Below, in pieces: positions 23,044-32,800 of a stretch of 33,176 nucleotides of DNA (positions are counted from its first letter, which is position 1; each line of letters opens with the position of its first letter). The stretch is from Zoogloea sp035335645. GTDB taxonomy: Bacteria; Pseudomonadota; Gammaproteobacteria; Burkholderiales; Rhodocyclaceae. The DNA lies in assembly GCA_035335645.1 (NCBI GenBank), contig DAOQMM010000029.1, forward strand, positions 1 to 33,176, in the 5' to 3' direction. The notes beneath the pieces are model-generated. The model did not search any database. It was given only the letters and a program-made list of their open reading frames with translations, and was not told the DNA's origin. A program made the translations under genes and the position numbers.

Positions 23044-23859
23044 ATGGGGCGTGGGCGTTTCACCGTCTTGCGGGGCGCGATGGCGGCCATCGTCGGGCTC
23101 GGCGTGCCCGCCGTCCCGGCCCAGGCGCCCGTCGGACGCCTGGAGATCATCCCTCTGCGGCATCGCCCCGCCGATCAGATCGTGGCGGCGATCCGGCCCC
23201 TCGTGGCGCCCGGCGGCGCCCTCAGCGCGATGGGCGACAAGCTCGTCCTGCGCACCTCGCCGGCCAATCTGGCCGAGCTGCGCCGCGCCATCGAAGCCCT
23301 CGACACGCCGATCCGCCGGCTGGTGATTTCCGTGCGTCAGGGCGATGTGCGGGACTTTGCGATGGCGGACGGTGGCGTGGGGGGCATCTTTCGTCCCGGC
23401 GACAGCCGTGTCGTCATCCGGGGCGACGCCCGTCAGGGCAGCGCCCGCGAGCAGATCGACCAGCAGGTCGAGGTGATCGAGGGCGGTCAGGCCCTGATCC
23501 GGGTCGGCCAGTCCGTGCCCCTGCGGATGCGCCAGGGCTATGCCACGCCCGACGGTGGCTGGGTGACGGCCGACAGCATCGCGCTTGTCGACGTGGGCAG
23601 CGGTTTCTACGCCGCGCCCCAGCTCGTTGGCGAACAGGTGCGCATCGAGATCCGTCCCGAGCAGGCTCGCCTGGACGCTGGCGGGCAGGTCGAATCCGCG
23701 CGCCTCGCGACCACCGTGAGCGGCCCTCTGGGGGCCTGGATTCCCCTCGGTGGCAGCACCACGGAATCCACTCGCAACGCGGCCGGTCTGTCTGGCGCGG
23801 CGCAGGGCCGCGAGACGCTCAGCCGGCAGGTGTGGCTGCGGGTAGACGCCCTCGACTGA
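23044..23859 (+). CDS. Exported protein with secretin N-domain-like fold
   Basis: Probable periplasmic protein of unknown function. Residues 1-27 look like a signal peptide (basic MGRGRFTVLRG, then hydrophobic AAIVGLGVPAVPAQA). Residues ~30-95 (LEIIPLRHRPADQIVAAIRPLVAPGGALSAMG... spaced LRTSPANLAELRRAIEALDTP) match the pattern of the secretin N1/NolW-type domain found in GspD and PilQ. A second half (~135-270) has VEVIEGGQALIRVGQSVPL, seen near the start of secretin core domains, but no outer-membrane pore segment follows. Length is 271 residues. It lies 7 bp after zapE and 4 bp before the helicase. No other type II or IV secretion genes are present, so a pore function is not supported. Confidence 0.72.
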   Translation: MGRGRFTVLRGAMAAIVGLGVPAVPAQAPVGRLEIIPLRHRPADQIVAAIRPLVAPGGALSAMGDKLVLRTSPANLAELRRAIEALDTPIRRLVISVRQGDVRDFAMADGGVGGIFRPGDSRVVIRGDARQGSAREQIDQQVEVIEGGQALIRVGQSVPLRMRQGYATPDGGWVTADSIALVDVGSGFYAAPQLVGEQVRIEIRPEQARLDAGGQVESARLATTVSGPLGAWIPLGGSTTESTRNAAGLSGAAQGRETLSRQVWLRVDALD

Positions 23860-23863
23860 GCCC

Positions 23864-25822
23864 ATGGATATCGACACCGCCTTCGCCGCCGACGGCCCCC
23901 TCGCCGCCGCCATTCCCGGCTTTGCGCCGCGCCCCCAGCAGCTCGAGATGGCCCGCCAGATCGCCGACACCCTGCGCGCCAACCGGGTGCTGGTGGCCGA
24001 GGCCGGCACCGGCACCGGCAAGACCTTCGCGTACCTCGTGCCGGCCCTTCTCAACGGCGGCAAGGTCATCCTGTCCACCGGCACCAAGACCCTGCAGGAC
24101 CAGCTCTTCAACCGGGATCTCCCCACCGTGCGGGGCGCCCTCAAGGTGCCCGTTGCCGTCGCCCTCCTCAAGGGCCGCGCCAACTACGTGTGTCACTATC
24201 ACCTGGCGCGCAACCTGGTGGACGGACGCTTCCAGAGCCCCCAGGACGCCGTCCACCTGCGCGCCATCGGCCGCTTCCTGGAAATCACCCGGAGCGGCGA
24301 CAAGGCCGACTGCCCGGAGGTGCCGGAAGACGCGCCCGCGTGGATGTACGCCACCTCTTCGCGGGACAACTGTCTGGGTCAGGACTGTCCCAACATCAAG
24401 GAATGTTTCGTCGCCGCCGCCCGTCGGGCGGCCATGGAGGCCGACGTGGTGGTGGTCAATCACCACCTCTTCTTCGCCGACGTGATGCTGCGCGACGAAG
24501 GCATGGGCGAACTGCTGCCGTCCTGCAACGCGGTGATCTTCGACGAAGCCCACCAACTGCCCGAGACCGCCAGCCTGTTCTTCGGCGAGAGCGTGTCCAC
24601 TGCCCAGGTGCTGGAGCTGGCCCGCGATACCCGCTCCGAGACCGTCGCTGCCGCGCGGGACTGCGTGGATCTCATCGAAGCCACCCGCAGCCTCGAAAAG
24701 GCTGCCCGCGACCTGCGCCTCGCGGTGAGCGCCGAGAACGCCCGCTTCGGCTTTGCCCAGCTCGCCGACAACCCCGGCTTCCACGAAGCGGTGGCGCATC
24801 TCGACGACGAACTGGGTGCCTTCCGCATTCTCGTCGAATCCCAGGCCGAACGCTCCGAAGGGCTGGCCGCGTGCCTGCGCCGCACGCAGGAGATCCAGGA
24901 ACGCCTCACCCGCTGGCGCGCGCCGGAGAACACCGACTGGGTGCGCTGGGTCGAGGTCTTCAGCCAGACCCTGGCCCTCAACGCCACGCCCCTGTCCATC
25001 GCCTCCATCTTCAAGCGCCAGTTGGACGGCCACCCACGGGCCTGGATCTTCACCTCCGCGACCCTCGCCGTCGGCCCCGATTTTGGCCACTACTGCCGCG
25101 AACTGGGCCTGCACTGGCTGGAACCACCCCCCGATACCGCCCTGTGGGGCAGTCCCTTCGACTACCCGCAGCAGGCCATCCTCTATGCGCCCCAGGACAT
25201 GCCGGACCCCAACAGCCCGGTCTATCCGGAGGCCGTCGCGCGGGTCGCCTATCCCCTGATCCGCGCCGCCCAGGGGCGCACCTTCGTGCTGTGTACCGCC
25301 CTCAAGGCCATGCGCCGTATCCACGAGGTGATTGCCGACAAGCTCGCCGCCGAGCAGCTCGATCTGCCCCTGCTGCTCCAGGGCGAAGGCTCCCGCTCGG
25401 AGCTCCTTGCCCGCTTCCGGCGCCTGGGCAATGCGATCCTGGTGGCCAGCCAGAGCTTCTGGGAAGGCGTGGACGTGCCGGGCGACGCCCTCTCGGTGGT
25501 GGTCATCGACAAGCTGCCCTTTGCGCCGCCCGACGACCCGGTCCTCGCCGCGCGCATCGAACACCTCCAGAAGAGCGGCCGTAATCCCTTCATGGAGTAC
25601 CAGCTGCCGCGCGCCGTCATCAACGTCAAGCAGGGCGCCGGCCGCCTCATCCGCACCGAGCGCGACCGAGGCGTCCTCGCCATCTGCGACCCGCGCATGC
25701 TCAGCAAGCCCTACGGCCGGCGTGTCTGGCAGAGCCTGCCGCCGATGCGGCGCAGCAAGGTGGAGGCCGAAGTGGTGGCGTTTCTAGAAGACCTGCCGCC
25801 GCCTGCCGCGGGTGGGTGCTGA
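23864..25822 (+). CDS. yoaA: ATP-dependent Fe-S DNA helicase, YoaA/DinG (XPD-like) family
   Basis: Superfamily 2 helicase acting 5' to 3' in DNA repair and replication-fork restart. The product is 652 residues, near E. coli YoaA (636). Walker A is AEAGTGTGKT (45-54). The [4Fe-4S] ligands are Cys110, Cys170, Cys175 and Cys181, with the same 5- and 6-residue spacing as in DinG. The DEAH box is at 227-230 (VIFDEAH). C-terminal motifs are SQSFWEGVDVPG, VVIDKLPFAPPDDP and QGAGRLIRTERDRG (motif VI). No exonuclease domain is present, which favours YoaA over the Gram-positive DinG type. Start is ATG 23864, 4 bp after the upstream stop. The YoaA partner HolC is not in the window. Confidence 0.93.
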   Translation: MDIDTAFAADGPLAAAIPGFAPRPQQLEMARQIADTLRANRVLVAEAGTGTGKTFAYLVPALLNGGKVILSTGTKTLQDQLFNRDLPTVRGALKVPVAVALLKGRANYVCHYHLARNLVDGRFQSPQDAVHLRAIGRFLEITRSGDKADCPEVPEDAPAWMYATSSRDNCLGQDCPNIKECFVAAARRAAMEADVVVVNHHLFFADVMLRDEGMGELLPSCNAVIFDEAHQLPETASLFFGESVSTAQVLELARDTRSETVAAARDCVDLIEATRSLEKAARDLRLAVSAENARFGFAQLADNPGFHEAVAHLDDELGAFRILVESQAERSEGLAACLRRTQEIQERLTRWRAPENTDWVRWVEVFSQTLALNATPLSIASIFKRQLDGHPRAWIFTSATLAVGPDFGHYCRELGLHWLEPPPDTALWGSPFDYPQQAILYAPQDMPDPNSPVYPEAVARVAYPLIRAAQGRTFVLCTALKAMRRIHEVIADKLAAEQLDLPLLLQGEGSRSELLARFRRLGNAILVASQSFWEGVDVPGDALSVVVIDKLPFAPPDDPVLAARIEHLQKSGRNPFMEYQLPRAVINVKQGAGRLIRTERDRGVLAICDPRMLSKPYGRRVWQSLPPMRRSKVEAEVVAFLEDLPPPAAGGC

Positions 25823-25839
25823 GCGTCGCTACCGCTTGC

Positions 25840-25845
25840 TACAAT
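25840..25845 (+). promoter_or_regulatory. Candidate -10 box before the ATP-grasp gene
   Basis: TACAAT followed by CCGCC. The -35 region is weak (TGCTGA at a 17-bp spacer). The predicted start near 25852 gives a ~55-nt leader to the GTG at 25907. If real, it is the promoter of the ATP-grasp / Moco unit. Confidence 0.4.
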
Positions 25846-25906
25846 CCGCCACCTGTACCGATCCGCCAATCGCCCGAACCCGTTTCCCGACCCCACCGTT
25901 GCTTTC

Positions 25907-27262
25907 GTGACCACCCGTCTGCGCTCCGCCGACCCTGAACCCGCCGACCGGGCCCACTCTACGGGCACGGCGGGCTGTGGCGGACGGGCCGAAACCCTGA
26001 ACGCCACCTGCCAGTGCATCACCCTCGACAGGCCGGCCCTGCGCGAGGCCCTGGCGCGGGATCCGCGGGACGGGGCTCTGACCGCGCTCCTCGCCGAATC
26101 CCGTCCGCACCTGTTCTCCGACGCCATGGCCTTCGTCGCCCAGGCCCACCTGGAGCACATGGCAGAGGTGGTCGCCGCCATCGAACGGGTCGTTGCGCAG
26201 CCCGCCTGGCAGGCTGCCGTGCTGGCCGATGCGCCCGTCGCGGCGCGGCGTCCAGGGGCGGCGCAGGGCGTCTTCCTTGGTTACGACTTTCACCTCGGGC
26301 CCGACGGACCGCGGCTCATCGAGATCAACACCAATGCCGGGGGCGGACTGCTCAGCGCTGTGCTCGGCCGTGCCCAGCGCGCCTGCTGTGCGGAAGTCGG
26401 CAGCCTGATGCGCGCCGCCGTGCCGACGGGGACCGACGATGCGGAAACCGCCTTCCTCGCCATGTTCCGCGCCGAATGGCAGGCGGAGCGGGGCGACGCG
26501 CCCCTGCGGCGCATCGCCATCGTGGATGATCGGCCTGGCGACCAGTATCTGCTGCCCGAATTTTTGCTCTTCCAGCGCCTCTTCGAGCGCCACGGCATCG
26601 CCGCGGTGGTCTGCGATCCGGCCGAGCTGCGCTGCGAGCGGGGCTGCCTGTGGCACGACGGTCAGCGGGTGGACATGGTCTACAACCGCCTCACCGACTT
26701 CGCCCTTGACGAACCTGCCCACGCCGCCCTGCGTGCCGCGTGGAACACGGATGCCGCGGTGATCACACCCCATCCCCGCGCCCACGCCCTCTACGCGGAC
26801 AAGCGCAATCTGGTCCGCCTGTCCGACCCGGACCTGCTGCGCGGGCTGGGCGTCGATGCCGAGACGCAGGCCGTCCTGGGCGCCGGCGTGCCGCGCACCG
26901 AGGCGGTCACGCCAGACCGGGCGGAGGCCCTGTGGGCGGCGCGGCGGGGCCTCTTCTTCAAGCCCGCGTCGGGCTTCGGCAGCCGCGGCGCCTACCGGGG
27001 CGACAAGCTCACCCGGCGGGTCTTTGCCGAGATCCTGGCTGGTGATTACATCGCCCAGGCCCTGGTGCCGCCCTCCGAGCGGCGCGTGACCGTGGATGGC
27101 GCGGCGGTGGATCTGAAGATGGACCTGCGCAACTACGTGTATGGGGGCCAGGTCCAGCTCGTGACCGCGCGCCTGTATCGGGGCCAGACCACCAATTTCC
27201 GCACCCCCGGCGGCGGCTTCGCGCCGGTGCTGGCGGTGCCCTGCGACGATGCCCGAGGATGA
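25907..27262 (+). CDS. Uncharacterised ATP-grasp-like protein upstream of Moco genes
   Basis: Not recognised by name. The 451 residues show ATP-grasp features: GYDFHLGPDGPRLIEINTN (125-143, like the acceptor-binding part of glutathione-type ligases), VYNRLTDF (258-265), the ATP phosphate loop FFKPASGFGSRGAYRG (350-365, Lys352), and VDLKMDLRNYVY (401-412), where acidic and Asn residues could bind metal. Near the N-terminus is Cys35-x-Cys37 (NATCQCITLD). The start is GTG at 25907, with no clear ribosome site; the first ~30 residues are low-complexity, so the true start may lie further in. The stop lies 4 nt before the mobB ATG. A carboxylate-amine ligase role is plausible; substrate and link to molybdenum cofactor are unknown. 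Confidence 0.75.
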   Translation: MTTRLRSADPEPADRAHSTGTAGCGGRAETLNATCQCITLDRPALREALARDPRDGALTALLAESRPHLFSDAMAFVAQAHLEHMAEVVAAIERVVAQPAWQAAVLADAPVAARRPGAAQGVFLGYDFHLGPDGPRLIEINTNAGGGLLSAVLGRAQRACCAEVGSLMRAAVPTGTDDAETAFLAMFRAEWQAERGDAPLRRIAIVDDRPGDQYLLPEFLLFQRLFERHGIAAVVCDPAELRCERGCLWHDGQRVDMVYNRLTDFALDEPAHAALRAAWNTDAAVITPHPRAHALYADKRNLVRLSDPDLLRGLGVDAETQAVLGAGVPRTEAVTPDRAEALWAARRGLFFKPASGFGSRGAYRGDKLTRRVFAEILAGDYIAQALVPPSERRVTVDGAAVDLKMDLRNYVYGGQVQLVTARLYRGQTTNFRTPGGGFAPVLAVPCDDARG

Positions 27263-27266
27263 GGGG

Positions 27267-27758
27267 ATGAAGGTGTTCGGATTCGCCGGCTGGTCCGGCT
27301 CGGGCAAGACGACCCTGATGGAGCGGGTGATCCCGCTGCTCACCGGGCGGGGCCTGAAGGTGTCGGTGATCAAGCACACCCACCACCGCTTCGACCTGGA
27401 CCAGCCGGGCAAGGATTCCTGGCGTCACCGGGAGGCGGGCGCCGCCGAGGTGCTGCTGATCTCGGAAAGGCGCTGGGCCCTGATGCATGAGCTGAGGGAC
27501 GAGCCGGAACCCGATCTGGCGGCCCAGCTGGCGCGCATGTCGCCCTGCGACCTGGTGCTGGTGGAGGGCTTCAAGCACCTGGGCCTCCCCAAGCTCGAGA
27601 TCCATCGTCCGGCCCACGGGCGTCCGCTGCTCCATCTGTCCGATCCGGCCATCGTGGCCGTGGCGACCGACGGGGCACTTGCGACGGACCTGCCTTGTCT
27701 CAATCTCAACGATCCGGCCGCGGTGGCCGGCTTCATCGTGGATCACCTGGAACTCTGA
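27267..27758 (+). CDS. mobB: Molybdopterin-guanine dinucleotide biosynthesis adaptor protein MobB
   Basis: P-loop GTP-binding protein that assists MobA in attaching GMP to molybdenum cofactor. The product is 163 residues. Walker A is GWSGSGKTT (8-16). The KHTHHRFDLDQPGKDSWRHREAGA segment and LVLVEGFKHLGLPKLEIHR (Walker B-like) are family signatures. An upstream in-frame ATG (27249) overlaps the previous gene, but ATG 27267 has a GAGG ribosome site and the normal MKVFGFAGWSG start. mobA is not in the window. It is followed by moeA with 1 bp between them. Confidence 0.95.
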   Translation: MKVFGFAGWSGSGKTTLMERVIPLLTGRGLKVSVIKHTHHRFDLDQPGKDSWRHREAGAAEVLLISERRWALMHELRDEPEPDLAAQLARMSPCDLVLVEGFKHLGLPKLEIHRPAHGRPLLHLSDPAIVAVATDGALATDLPCLNLNDPAAVAGFIVDHLEL

Positions 27759-27759
27759 C

Positions 27760-28983
27760 ATGAGCTCAACCCTGCGTTCCTACGAGGACGTGCGCGACGC
27801 CCTGATCGCCCTGGCCCGACCCGTCGTCGAGACCGAGGTCCTGCCCACCGCCGAGGCCCTCGGCCGCGTGCTGGCCGATGCCGTGGTGTCGCCGCTGGAG
27901 GTGCCGCCCCTCGACAATTCCTATATGGACGGCTACGCCGTGCGGATCGCCGATCTGCCCGCCCCGGGAACCCGCCTGCCGGTGAGTCAGCGCATCCCGG
28001 CCGGCAGCGTGGGCAGCCGCTTGCAGCCCGGCACGGCGGCCCGCATTTTCACCGGCGCGCCCATTCCGGCCGGCGCCGATGCGGTGGTGATGCAGGAGTT
28101 CTGCTCGCCGGACGGAGACGGCGTGGTGATCGATCACCTGCCGCGACCCGGCGAATGGATCCGTCGGGCCGGCGAGGACATCGCCCGCGGTCAGACCATC
28201 CTCCACGCCGGCGACCGGCTGACGCCCCAGCGCCTCGGTCTGGCGGCCTCCGTGGGCGCGGCGCATCTGACGGTCCGGCGGCGTCTGCGGGTGGCCCTGT
28301 TCTCCACCGGTGACGAGCTGGTCATGCCCGGCGAGGCCTTGCCGCCGGGCGCCATCTACAACTCCAACCGCTTCACGCTGCGGGGCCTGCTGGAAGGACT
28401 GGGCTGCCAAGTGGACGACCGGGGCATCGTGCCCGACCGGCTCGACGCGACCCGCGCCGCCCTGCGCGGTGCGGCGGAGGTGAGCGACCTGATCCTCACC
28501 AGCGGTGGCGTCTCCACCGGCGAGGAGGACCACATCAAGCCGGCGGTGCAGGCCGAGGGGCGCCTGGACTCCTGGCAGGTCGCCATGAAGCCGGGCAAGC
28601 CGGTGGCCTTCGGGCATGTGAACGGGGCCGCCGGGACGGCGGGCGCCGCCTTCATCGGCCTGCCCGGCAATCCGGTCTCCAGCTTTGTCACCTTCCTGGT
28701 GCTGGTCCGGCCTTTCATCCTGCGTGCGCAGGGGGTGCGCGAGGTGCTGCCCCGCGCGCTGCCCCTGACGGCCGCCTTCGACCTGCCCCGGCCGGACCGG
28801 CGACGGGAGTTCCTCCGCGCCCGTCTCGGTGCCGACGGGCGCGTCGAGATCCATCCCAACCAGGGACCGGCGGTGTTCACGTCGACGGTGTGGGCCGAGG
28901 GCCTGGTCGACAATCCTCCCGGTCACGTCGTCCAGGCGGGCGACCGGGTCCATTACATTCCCTATTCCGAACTGCTGTCATGA
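27760..28983 (+). CDS. moeA: Molybdopterin molybdenumtransferase
   Basis: Inserts molybdate into adenylylated molybdopterin. The product is 407 residues with the four-domain MoeA layout: N-terminal PLDNSYMDGYAVR (~49-61), FTGAPIPAGADAVVMQE (~91-107), the molybdopterin-binding domain with FSTGDEL, YNSNRF and TSGGVSTGEEDHIK (~247-262), FIGLPGNPVSS and a C-terminal beta domain. ATG 27760 follows the mobB stop by 1 bp; the open frame upstream belongs to mobB DNA. The stop overlaps the moaD start by 4 nt. Confidence 0.97.
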   Translation: MSSTLRSYEDVRDALIALARPVVETEVLPTAEALGRVLADAVVSPLEVPPLDNSYMDGYAVRIADLPAPGTRLPVSQRIPAGSVGSRLQPGTAARIFTGAPIPAGADAVVMQEFCSPDGDGVVIDHLPRPGEWIRRAGEDIARGQTILHAGDRLTPQRLGLAASVGAAHLTVRRRLRVALFSTGDELVMPGEALPPGAIYNSNRFTLRGLLEGLGCQVDDRGIVPDRLDATRAALRGAAEVSDLILTSGGVSTGEEDHIKPAVQAEGRLDSWQVAMKPGKPVAFGHVNGAAGTAGAAFIGLPGNPVSSFVTFLVLVRPFILRAQGVREVLPRALPLTAAFDLPRPDRRREFLRARLGADGRVEIHPNQGPAVFTSTVWAEGLVDNPPGHVVQAGDRVHYIPYSELLS

Positions 28984-29234
28984 GCGTCAAAGTCCTGTAT
29001 TTCGCCAGCCTGCGGGAAACCCTCGGCTACTCCCACGAAACCCTGACCCTGCCCACGCAGATCGCCACTCTGGGCGACCTGCGCACCCACCTGGCCCGCC
29101 GCGGCGGTGTGTGGGAGGCGCTGGGGGAGGGCCGCAACGTGCGCGCTGCCATCAACCAGGAGATGGCCGGCCCCGAGCGCCCGGTGGCCGACCGGGACGA
29201 GATTGCCTTTTTTCCGCCGGTGACCGGAGGCTAG
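28980..29234 (+). CDS. moaD: Molybdopterin synthase sulfur carrier subunit
   Basis: Ubiquitin-like small subunit of molybdopterin synthase. Its C-terminal glycine carries the thiocarboxylate sulfur. The product is 84 residues and ends in the required Gly-Gly (FFPPVTGG). VLYFASLRETLG and DEIAFFPPVTGG are family signatures. ATG 28980 overlaps the moeA stop (ATGA). moaE begins 1 bp after its stop. Confidence 0.96.
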   Translation: MSVKVLYFASLRETLGYSHETLTLPTQIATLGDLRTHLARRGGVWEALGEGRNVRAAINQEMAGPERPVADRDEIAFFPPVTGG

Positions 29235-29235
29235 G

Positions 29236-29724
29236 ATGAGCACAACGGGATTTCGCATCCAGGTGCAGGAGGCCGACTTCGACACCGGCGCCGAGATCGC
29301 CGCGCTGTCGGCGGGTCGCGACGACGTGGGTGCGGTGGCCAGCTTCGTCGGCCTGGTGCGGGCCGACAAGTCCGCCTGCCAGACCGGCCACGTCTCGGCC
29401 ATGACCCTGGAACACTACCCCGGCATGACCGAGAAGGCCCTCGAAGCCATCGTGGACGAAGCCGCCGGGCGCTGGTCCCTGCAGGGCGTGCGGGTCATCC
29501 ACCGCTTCGGCCGGCTGCTGCCCGGCGAGCGCATCGTCTTCGTCGGGGTGGCGAGCAGCCACCGGGGCGACGCCTTCGCTGCCTGCGAATTCATCATGGA
29601 CTACCTCAAGACCCGCGCCCCGTTCTGGAAAAAGGAAGACACCCCCGCGGGCGGCCGCTGGGTGGACGCCCGCGAAGCCGACGACAGCGCTGCGGCGCGC
29701 TGGGCGCAGCCCGGTGGTGATTGA
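29236..29724 (+). CDS. moaE: Molybdopterin synthase catalytic subunit
   Basis: Converts precursor Z (cPMP) to molybdopterin using sulfur from MoaD. The product is 162 residues. The catalytic lysines of the family are at Lys125 and Lys132 (YLKTRAPFWKKE), with the same 7-residue spacing as in E. coli MoaE. VGLVRAD, MTLEHYPGMTE and GVASSHRGDAFAACEFIMD are conserved. The ribosome site GGAGG precedes ATG 29236. moaA and moaC are not present, so early pathway steps are encoded elsewhere. The 151 bp after it, up to the RND gene, hold no recognisable element. Confidence 0.97.
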   Translation: MSTTGFRIQVQEADFDTGAEIAALSAGRDDVGAVASFVGLVRADKSACQTGHVSAMTLEHYPGMTEKALEAIVDEAAGRWSLQGVRVIHRFGRLLPGERIVFVGVASSHRGDAFAACEFIMDYLKTRAPFWKKEDTPAGGRWVDAREADDSAAARWAQPGGD

Positions 29725-29875
29725 TGCGCTTCCCCGGTCCGCTGCGGCGGTCGCGGGCGTCCCCCTGCGTCCGGTCGTCCGACCCGCGCCGGTCCCGGCG
29801 GACGGCGTCCGTTCCGCCTCCAACGCCTGCATGGGCAGCGTGACTGCTCCGCCGCTTTCCGCCCGCAGCTAGGCC

Positions 29876-32800
29876 ATGTGGATCGTCCGGATCGCCCTGC
29901 AGCGGCCTTACACCTTCATCGTGATGGCCCTGCTGATCGTTCTGGCCACGCCGCTGGTGCTGCTGCGCATCGCCACGGACGTGCTGCCCGAGATCAACAT
30001 CCCGGTCATCAGCGTGATCTGGACCTACACCGGCATGTCGGCCCAGGAAATGGCCCAGCGCGTCACCGGCCCCAACGAGCGCCTGCTGGCGACCACGGTC
30101 AACGACGTGGAGCACTTCGAGTCCCAGTCCTACGCCGGCATCGCCATCATCAAGCTGTTCCTCCAGCCCAAGGCCAGCGTCGAGGCGGCCCTCGCCCAGA
30201 TCGCGTCCACCGAGGGCGGCGCCCTGCGCCAGCTGCCGCCGGGCATCACGCCGCCCCTCGTCATTCGCTACACCGCATCGGCCATTCCGGTGGTGCAGCT
30301 GGGCATCTCCAGCGCGTCCCTGCCGGAGCAGGTGATGTTCGACACCGCGGTGAACACCCTGCGGCCCCGCCTGGTGTCCATTCCGGGCGTCGCGCTACCG
30401 TTTCCGTATGGGGGCAAGAGCCGTGTGGTGTCCGTGGACCTGGATCTGCCGGCGCTGCAGGCCAAGGGGCTCGCGCCGCTGGACGTGGTCAATGCCATCA
30501 ACGCCCAGAACCTGATCCTGCCCGGCGGCACGGCCAAGATCGGTGCCACCGAGTTCGCGGTGAAGATGAACGGCTCGACGCGCAGCGTGGAGGAGCTCAA
30601 CGACCTGCCGGTGCGCCTGGGCAGCGGCGCGGCGGTCTATCTGCGGGACGTGGCCGTGGTGCGGGACGGCTTTTCGCCCCAGACCAACATCGTGCGCCAG
30701 GACGGCAAGCGCGGCGTGATCCAGTCCGTGCTCAAAAACGGCGGCGCCTCCACGCTTCAGATCGTGGACAACCTGCGCACCGCCCTGGCCGACGCCCTGC
30801 CCAGCCTGCCCGAGGACATCCGCGTCACGCCCCTGTTCGACCAGTCCGTGTTCGTCCGCGCGGCCATCGGCGGGGTGGTGCACGAAGGCCTCATCGCCGC
30901 CTGCCTCACGGCCGCGATGATCCTGCTCTTCCTCGGCAACTGGCGCACCACCTGCATCGTCGCCATCTCGATTCCCCTGTCGGTGCTGGCCTCCATCCTC
31001 ACCCTCTACGCCCTCGGCGAGACCATCAACATCATGACCCTCGGCGGGTTGGCGCTGGCGGTGGGCATTCTGGTGGATGACGCTACCGTCACCATCGAGA
31101 ACATCGAGCGCTACCTGCACCTGGGCCACGACCTGGAGACTGCCATCCTCGAAGGCGCCGGCGAGATCGCCGTGCCGGCGCTGGTGTCGACCCTGTGCAT
31201 CTGCATCGTCTTCGTGCCCATGTTCTTCCTCACCGGCGTGGCCCGTTACCTCTTTGTGCCCCTGGCCGAGGCGGTGATCTTCGCCATGCTGGCCTCCTAC
31301 CTGCTGTCCCGCACCCTGGTCCCGACCCTCGCCCTGCTGTTCATGAAGGGCCAGCACGGTGGCGGGGCGGGCGGCTGGCTGCAGCCCCTCTACACCCGCT
31401 TCGACGCCGCCTTCGAGCGCCTGCGGGGGGGCTACATCGTGCTCCTGAGCGTGCTGCTGCCGCGCCGGCGCCGCTTCATCGCCGCCTTCCTGGCGGTGTG
31501 CGCCCTGTCCATGGGCCTGTACGCCGTGCTCGGCCGCGACTTCTTCCCCGCGGTGGATGCGGGCATCGTCCGCCTCCACTTCCGCGCCCCCAGCGGCACC
31601 CGCATCGAGGAGACGGCGCGCCTGGCGGACCGCATCGAGGCGGCCCTGCGCGAACTCATCCCGGCCGACCAGATCACCACCCTGGTCGACAACCTGGGCC
31701 TGCCCAACAGCGGCATCAACCTCTCCTACAGCAATGCCGGCACCATCGGCACCCTGGACGGCGAGATCCAGGTCGCCCTGGCGCCCGGGCATGGGTCGTC
31801 CGCCAACCTCGTCGAGCGCCTGCGGGACGCGCTGCCCCCGCGCTTTCCGGGCATCGAGTTCTTCTTCCAGCCTGCCGACGTGGTCACCCAGATCCTCAAC
31901 TTCGGCCTGCCGGCCGCGATCGACGTGCAGATCAGCGGCCTGCGCATGGCCGAGAACTACCGCGTCGCCGCCCAGCTCGAAAAAGCCGTCCGGCGTATTC
32001 CCGGCGCGGTCGACGTCCATATCCACCAGCGCTTCGACCTGCCCACGGTCAACCTGGCCATGGACCGCAACCGCCTGCAGCAACTCGGCCTGTCCGCCGC
32101 CAACGTGGCCCAGAACGTCCTGATCCCTCTCTCCGGCAGCTTCCAGACCGCCCCGAGCTTCTGGCTCAATCCCCGGAACGGTGTGTCCTACAACATCACC
32201 GTGCAGTCGCCCCAGTACCGCATCGACTCCCTCGACAGCCTGCTCCAGATCCCCGTGGCCGGCAGCGCGGGCACGCCCGGCCAGCTCCTGTCCAACCTCG
32301 TGCAGGTGGGTTCCGGCCGCGAGCCGGCCATCGTCTCCCGCTACAACATCGAACCGGCGGTGGATCTCTACGTCAGCGTGCACGGCCGCGACCTGGGGGC
32401 CGTGGTGGCCGACGTGGAGCGCGAGGTGGAGGCCGTCCGCGGGCTGCTGCCCAAAGGCTCGCGCATCAGCCTGCAGGGCCAGGCCCGCACCATGAACAGC
32501 TCCTTCATCGGCCTGGGCATCGGTGTGGTGATGGCCGTCGTGCTGGTCTACCTGCTCATCGTCGTGAATTTCCAGTCCTGGGTGGACGCCTTCATCATCA
32601 TCACCGCGCTGCCGGCCGCCCTGGCGGGCATCGCCTGGATGCTCTTCCTCACCGGCACGCCCCTCAGTGTGCCAGCCCTCACCGGCGCGATCATGACCGT
32701 CGGTGTCGCCACGGCCAACAGCATTCTGGTGGTGTCTTTCGCCCGCCAGCGTCTGCTGGCCGGCGCGCCGCCCCTGTCCGCGGCGCTGGAGGCGGGCGCC

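Noticed and set aside
23044..23859. Type II or IV secretion locus
   Set aside because: Only one secretin-N-like protein is present; no ATPase, pseudopilin, platform protein or pore domain is nearby.
24190..25584. 464-codon plus-strand frame inside the helicase gene
   Set aside because: Arg/Pro-rich shadow of the helicase in another frame; the helicase frame holds every motif in order.
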